Shown piece by piece: positions 5,008 through 7,588 of a DNA stretch of 7,588 nucleotides. This stretch comes from Candidatus Latescibacterota bacterium. Lineage in GTDB: Bacteria > Latescibacterota > UBA2968 > GCA-2709665. Position 1 is the first letter of the stretch. Every line of letters starts with the position of its first letter. The stretch lies in contig JASLMQ010000116.1 in NCBI GenBank assembly GCA_030746455.1, forward strand, positions 1 to 7,588. The letters run 5' to 3'. Below the pieces are notes generated by a model that was not told where the DNA came from, searched no databases, and was given only the letters and a program-made list of their open reading frames with translations. A program made the translations under genes and the position numbers.

Positions 5008-5309
5008 ACTCATGGGGTACCACCTCCGCGTTTTCCGGGGTGGTGGGACCACCTGGGGCGGCGACCCACCGAGGCACAGGGAGAGCAAGGGACCGTTGGT
5101 CAAGCCCCCGCCTTTGACTCTCGCCTTCCGGGTGCCGGACGTCCGCGTCAGATGTGTCGCACGGGGAGAGCCAGCGGCGTCCGTCAGCTCCTCCGAACCG
5201 CAGTTGGGCTTCGGGTCCCGCAGTTGCAGTTGAGGGGTACGGTTGCGCGGCGCGGCGCGGACCCCATCGATGGCGATCCGCAGGAGCTGCTGGTGAGATA
5301 GGCGCCCCC
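4839..5309 (+). other. Non-coding stretch with repeat array and hairpins
   Basis: No convincing gene is seen over these ~470 bases. The left part holds repeat copies 2-4. Just right of it, ACCACCTC (5019-5026) pairs with GGGGTGGT (5037-5044, one G-T pair), and an overlapping alternative, GGTGG/CCACC, follows immediately. The rest (about 5060-5300) is GC-rich without recognisable structure. The 123-residue open frame starting at 4930 crosses repeat copy 4, is Pro/Arg/Gly-rich and has no ribosome site, so I do not call it. Confidence 0.5.
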
Positions 5310-5338
5310 TTGACTTACTGGGCCAGGCTGTCTACATT
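5310..5338 (+). promoter_or_regulatory. Sigma70-like promoter, second copy
   Basis: TTGACT (5310-5315) and TACATT (5333-5338) with a 17-base spacer. It shares CTTGACTT and TGTCTA(C/T)ATT with the promoter at 3980-4008, but not the spacer palindrome. The expected start (~5345) falls inside the ribosome site of the small gene at 5352, so the message would have a very short leader. Confidence 0.6.
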
Positions 5339-5351
5339 TGAGGTGAGGCGG

Positions 5352-5498
5352 ATGGATCTGCAAGAATATCAGCACCGCAAGACGCTGACGCACCACGAGC
5401 ACGAGAAGCTTTCTCGCTTCAGGAAGCACATGCAGAAGCAGATGGCGCGCAAGCTGGCGCAGATCGACCGCGAGTTGGTGAAACCTGTAGCTGATTGA
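5352..5498 (+). CDS. Small basic helical protein, unidentified
   Basis: A 48-residue protein starting at ATG 5352, preceded by GAGGTGAGG (5340-5348) three bases upstream. It is highly charged and predicted helical (HHEHEKLSRFRKHMQKQMAR, then KLAQIDRELVKPVAD), with no signal peptide or membrane segment. I do not recognise a family. It lies directly under a promoter and is followed by the terminator-like hairpin at 5554-5592, so it may form a short transcription unit ahead of the packaging genes. A longer reading from 5154 lacks support. Comparing with the region after promoter A, that copy appears to have lost this gene's start codon. Confidence 0.55.
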   Translation: MDLQEYQHRKTLTHHEHEKLSRFRKHMQKQMARKLAQIDRELVKPVAD

Positions 5499-5539
5499 CA
5501 ATCGCGAATAGCCGAGGCCTACGCGCAAGCCTGGCCTTG

Positions 5540-5668
5540 AGGTTCGGTAATGCGGCCTCATCAGGGACAACAGTCCCGGGTGGGGCCTTTTTGTTTGGGT
5601 CAGACAATGCAGAATCCCTCACAGCCTGAAGCAGAGACAGTTGGAGCACCGGCGCGTACGCGTGCGAA
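5540..5668 (+). repeat. Duplicated block, copy B (at the start of terS)
   Basis: The intact partner of 4113-4238. It spans the hairpin, the terS start codon and the first ~20 terS codons, ending in the exact shared run CGCGTACGCGTGCGAA (5653-5668). Here the reading frame continues into a full terminase small-subunit gene, so this copy looks like the original and copy A the derivative. Confidence 0.75.
5554..5592 (+). terminator. Intrinsic terminator-like hairpin B
   Basis: GGCCTCA (5554-5560) pairs with TGGGGCC (5581-5587), one G-T pair included. Inside, GGGAC (5564-5568) pairs with GTCCC (5573-5577) around an AACA loop. Five T bases follow. It ends 14 bases before the terS ATG, so terS transcription from the 5310 promoter would need read-through or antitermination. 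Confidence 0.7.
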
Positions 5669-6104
5669 GGGAGGGCGGCGGAGGAAGCCGTGGCCCGAGA
5701 GGTTCATCGAGAATCTGCGCCGCGCCGGCAATGTCAAGGCGGCCTGCACCGCTGCAAGGGTGGGTCGGGCGACGGTCTATCGTCATCGCGCAACCGTGGA
5801 GTCGTTTGCAGAGGCTTGGGACGACGCGCTCGAGGAAGCGTGCGACGTGATGGAGCAGGAGGCGTACCGCCGGGCCGTGAAGGGGGTCCGCAGGCCGGTG
5901 TATCAGCAGGCCCAGCTGGTGGGTTACGTACGGGAGTACTCAGACGGCCTGCTGCAGTTCCTGCTGAAGGCTCACCGTCCCGAGAGGTTTTCGGAGCGAA
6001 CACGACACGAGCATTCAGGTCCCGGAGGTGGGGCAATCCGGATGACGTTCGTGGACTGGCTCAAGTCGGAAGAGGGTCGAGATGGCGATTCAGAAACCGA
6101 GTGA
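5607..6104 (+). CDS. terS: Phage terminase small subunit
   Basis: A 165-residue DNA-recognition subunit that binds the phage packaging site and hands it to the large subunit. Seen: a basic N-terminal tail (RTRAKGGRRRKPWPERF), a helix-turn-helix GNVKAACTAARVGRATVYRH (41-60), an acidic helix FAEAWDDALEEACDVMEQEA (67-86), then RRAVKGVRRPVY and a helical LLQFLLKAHRPERF segment, the standard layout of this TerS type. ATG 5607 is preferred over an upstream frame start at 5550, which would read through the hairpin; its ribosome site is weak (only GGG nearby). It overlaps the terL start by 23 bases. The packaging site of many phages lies in or just before terS, which makes the duplicated palindromic block at its 5' end worth noting. 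Confidence 0.85.
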   Translation: MQNPSQPEAETVGAPARTRAKGGRRRKPWPERFIENLRRAGNVKAACTAARVGRATVYRHRATVESFAEAWDDALEEACDVMEQEAYRRAVKGVRRPVYQQAQLVGYVREYSDGLLQFLLKAHRPERFSERTRHEHSGPGGGAIRMTFVDWLKSEEGRDGDSETE

Positions 6105-6879
6105 CTATGCACGTTCTCCCGTGCGGTTTGTCACCGAGGTGCTCGGTGAAGACAGGACCGTTGAGGATGTCCTCGAGGGCAGGCAGCCCGAGGCGGATGC
6201 ACCGTGGGGCAAGCAGACAGACATCCTGGAGTCGGTGCGGGACAACCGGCGTACGGTGGTTCCCTCTGCCCACAACGTGGGCAAGACGCATATCGCTGCC
6301 CGCGTGGGCCTCAGCTTCCTGTACACCCATCGTCCGTCCGTGGTTCTGACGACGGCACCCAAGCTGACGCAGGTCCGCGACCTGCTGTGGGCACGGTGGA
6401 GGGCCGCGCACAGTCGATCCAAGCACAAACTCGGCGGCGAATGCCTCACGGTTCGCTGTCAGCCGGATCCCGACAACCCGGAATGGTTTGCCGTTGGGCT
6501 GACCGCCAAGGACGATGTGGCCTTCGGCGGGTACCACGAGGCCCATCTCCTGCTGATCCTGGACGAGGCCCCCGGCGTGCCGCCCCACATCTGGGAGGCC
6601 GTCGAGGGGATGCTGTCGGGCGAGAACGTGCGATGCCTGGCGATAGGCAACCCGGTCGAGCGGTCGGGGCCGTTCTATCAAGCGGCACGCAGCCCACTGT
6701 GGCACACCATCAACATCAGCGCGTGGGAGCATCCCATTGCGCACACCAGCGGCTCATCTACACCAAGGCGGTGGCGCCTGGCTGGCCCGAGGAACGGCAG
6801 AAGGAGTGGGGCGAGGAGTCGGCCCTGTACAAATCGCGCGTGCTGGGCGAGTTTCCGGATGAAGGGACGGACACCTTGA
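6082..6879 (+). CDS. terL: Phage terminase large subunit, ATPase part (frame broken at ~6736)
   Basis: The ATP-driven motor that pumps DNA into the capsid. Residues 1-218 are normal: Walker A in VVPSAHNVGKTHIAAR (59-74, Lys68), the VVLTTAPKLTQVRDLLW stretch, FGGYHEAHLLLILDEAPGVP with Walker B and catalytic Glu (148-167), and the coupling motif AIGNP (187-191). After SAWEHP (213-218) the frame turns to low-quality Ser/Arg-rich sequence and stops at 6879, while the genuine continuation lies in another frame. Adding one A at 6736 would restore HPN (the residue I expect in this family) and join the two halves. AGAGGG (6071-6076) serves the ATG at 6082, which overlaps terS by 23 bases. Broken gene or sequencing error: I cannot tell. 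Confidence 0.85.
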   Translation: MAIQKPSDYARSPVRFVTEVLGEDRTVEDVLEGRQPEADAPWGKQTDILESVRDNRRTVVPSAHNVGKTHIAARVGLSFLYTHRPSVVLTTAPKLTQVRDLLWARWRAAHSRSKHKLGGECLTVRCQPDPDNPEWFAVGLTAKDDVAFGGYHEAHLLLILDEAPGVPPHIWEAVEGMLSGENVRCLAIGNPVERSGPFYQAARSPLWHTINISAWEHPIAHTSGSSTPRRWRLAGPRNGRRSGARSRPCTNRACWASFRMKGRTP

Positions 6880-7588
6880 TACCGTTGGCGTGGGTTGAGG
6901 CAGCCAGAGATCGTGACGTGGCTGAGGATGGGGCCCGTTCGCTGGGTGTGGATGTGGCTCGCTTTGGTGAGGACGAGACGGTGTTCGTTCGTATCGATGG
7001 ACGCCGGGCGCAGGTGGCCGATGCCTACCGCGGCAAGGACCTGATGAAGACGGCAGGCCGCATCGTGCGCCATGTGCAAGGCGTACGCCACTTCCCGGTG
7101 GGGATCGATGATGTGGGACTGGGCGGCGGCGTCACTGACCGGTGCAGGGAGCAGAACGTCGACGGCATCCGGGCTCTCAATGCCGGCGAGAGAGCCCTCC
7201 ACTCCGATGACTTCGCGGACCTGGGATCCGAGATGGGCTGGAACCTGCGTACGGCCTTCGAAGAGACGTACCGGACGGTGACCGAGGGGGCGGAAGATTC
7301 CAGCGTGGGCATCTCGATTCCCGATGATCCCGTCCTGATCCACCAGCTCACGGCACGGAAGTACGATTACAAATCCTCGGGACAGATCAAGATCGAGTCC
7401 AAGGCGGGGATGAGGGCTCGCGGTGAGAGCTCGCCGGATCGAGCCGACGCCCTGGCCAAGAGGCTGGTCCGTGCCGCCTGCCAGAAGCAGGACGTCGAAC
7501 CCGGTCAGCTTACGCTCCACCAGGATCGCGGCGCCCCGATGACGGCCAAGACGTTTTCGCAGCTCCTGGTGGACCTCGACATCCTGGC
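6738..7588 (+). CDS. terL: Phage terminase large subunit, nuclease part (continues off window)
   Basis: This frame carries on the terL protein from QRLIYTKAVAPGWPEERQ (6747 on) to the window end with no stop. It is the RNase H-like nuclease domain that cuts concatemeric DNA: LGVDVARFGEDETVF with the first metal-binding Asp (about 6940-6984), VGIDDVGLGGGVTDR with the second (about 7099-7143), and SSPDRADALAKRL with the third (about 7432-7470). These are the standard motifs of the family. No good start codon with a ribosome site lies near the frame switch, so it is not an independent gene. It belongs with the ATPase part at 6082. Confidence 0.85.

Noticed and set aside
4930..5301. 123-residue open frame
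   Set aside because: It is Pro/Arg/Gly-rich, crosses repeat copy 4 and a hairpin, and lacks a ribosome site.
6730..6752. Programmed ribosomal frameshift in terL
   Set aside because: No X-XXY-YYZ slippery heptamer and no clear stimulatory hairpin; a single lost A explains it more simply.
6678..7520. 280-residue open frame on the - strand
   Set aside because: It is antisense to the terL nuclease domain, with conserved motifs on the + strand; it is open because of GC-rich codon bias.
1..7588. tRNA, rRNA, integrase or att site
   Set aside because: No cloverleaf, rRNA-like stretch or recombinase motif was found by eye; a computational scan could still find a weak one.

Overview
The window is GC-rich bacterial DNA with tightly packed genes, nearly all on the + strand. 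I cannot name the organism. The left edge holds the 3' part of a host-type alpha-glucan phosphorylase gene (GT35 family). The right half holds phage packaging genes (terminase small and large subunits). The likeliest setting is a bacterial chromosome next to a prophage or prophage remnant. No integrase or att site is visible, so this remains an inference.

Left third (about 463-3520): a complete diversity-generating retroelement (DGR). In order: a target gene with an FGE-sulfatase/C-type-lectin fold and a 3'-terminal variable repeat (VR, 1141-1271); a GC-rich hairpin; an HRDC-domain accessory gene; an Avd-type accessory gene; a DGR-type reverse transcriptase; and the template repeat (TR, 3346-3476), which starts right after the RT stop codon and is followed by two hairpins. 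The TR and VR pair over 131 positions without gaps. Of 40 template adenines, 34 are changed in the VR. Of 91 non-adenine positions, only 2 are changed. That is the hallmark of adenine-specific mutagenic retrohoming. The three cassette genes overlap and look translationally coupled.

Middle (about 3534-5600): a regulatory, phage-like region with small genes. It holds two unidentified small ORFs joined by a GTGA overlap, a strong sigma70-like promoter with a palindrome in its spacer, and a winged-helix-like DNA-binding gene. The 3' end of that gene runs into an array of four ~20-bp direct repeats (candidate iterons or operators). A second promoter of nearly the same sequence drives a 48-residue basic peptide. 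An imperfect duplicated block (4113-4238 and 5540-5668), carrying a terminator-like hairpin with covarying stems plus the start of the terminase small-subunit gene, brackets the winged-helix gene and its repeat array.

Right end (5607-7588): terS overlaps terL. The terL reading frame is broken by an apparent one-base loss near 6736 and runs off the window.

The DGR genes would work as one system. TR RNA is copied by the RT-Avd complex with errors at adenines, and the cDNA replaces the VR in the target gene, diversifying the binding face of the C-terminal lectin fold. The HRDC protein may help nucleic-acid handling. The packaging genes probably belong to a separate phage module beside it.
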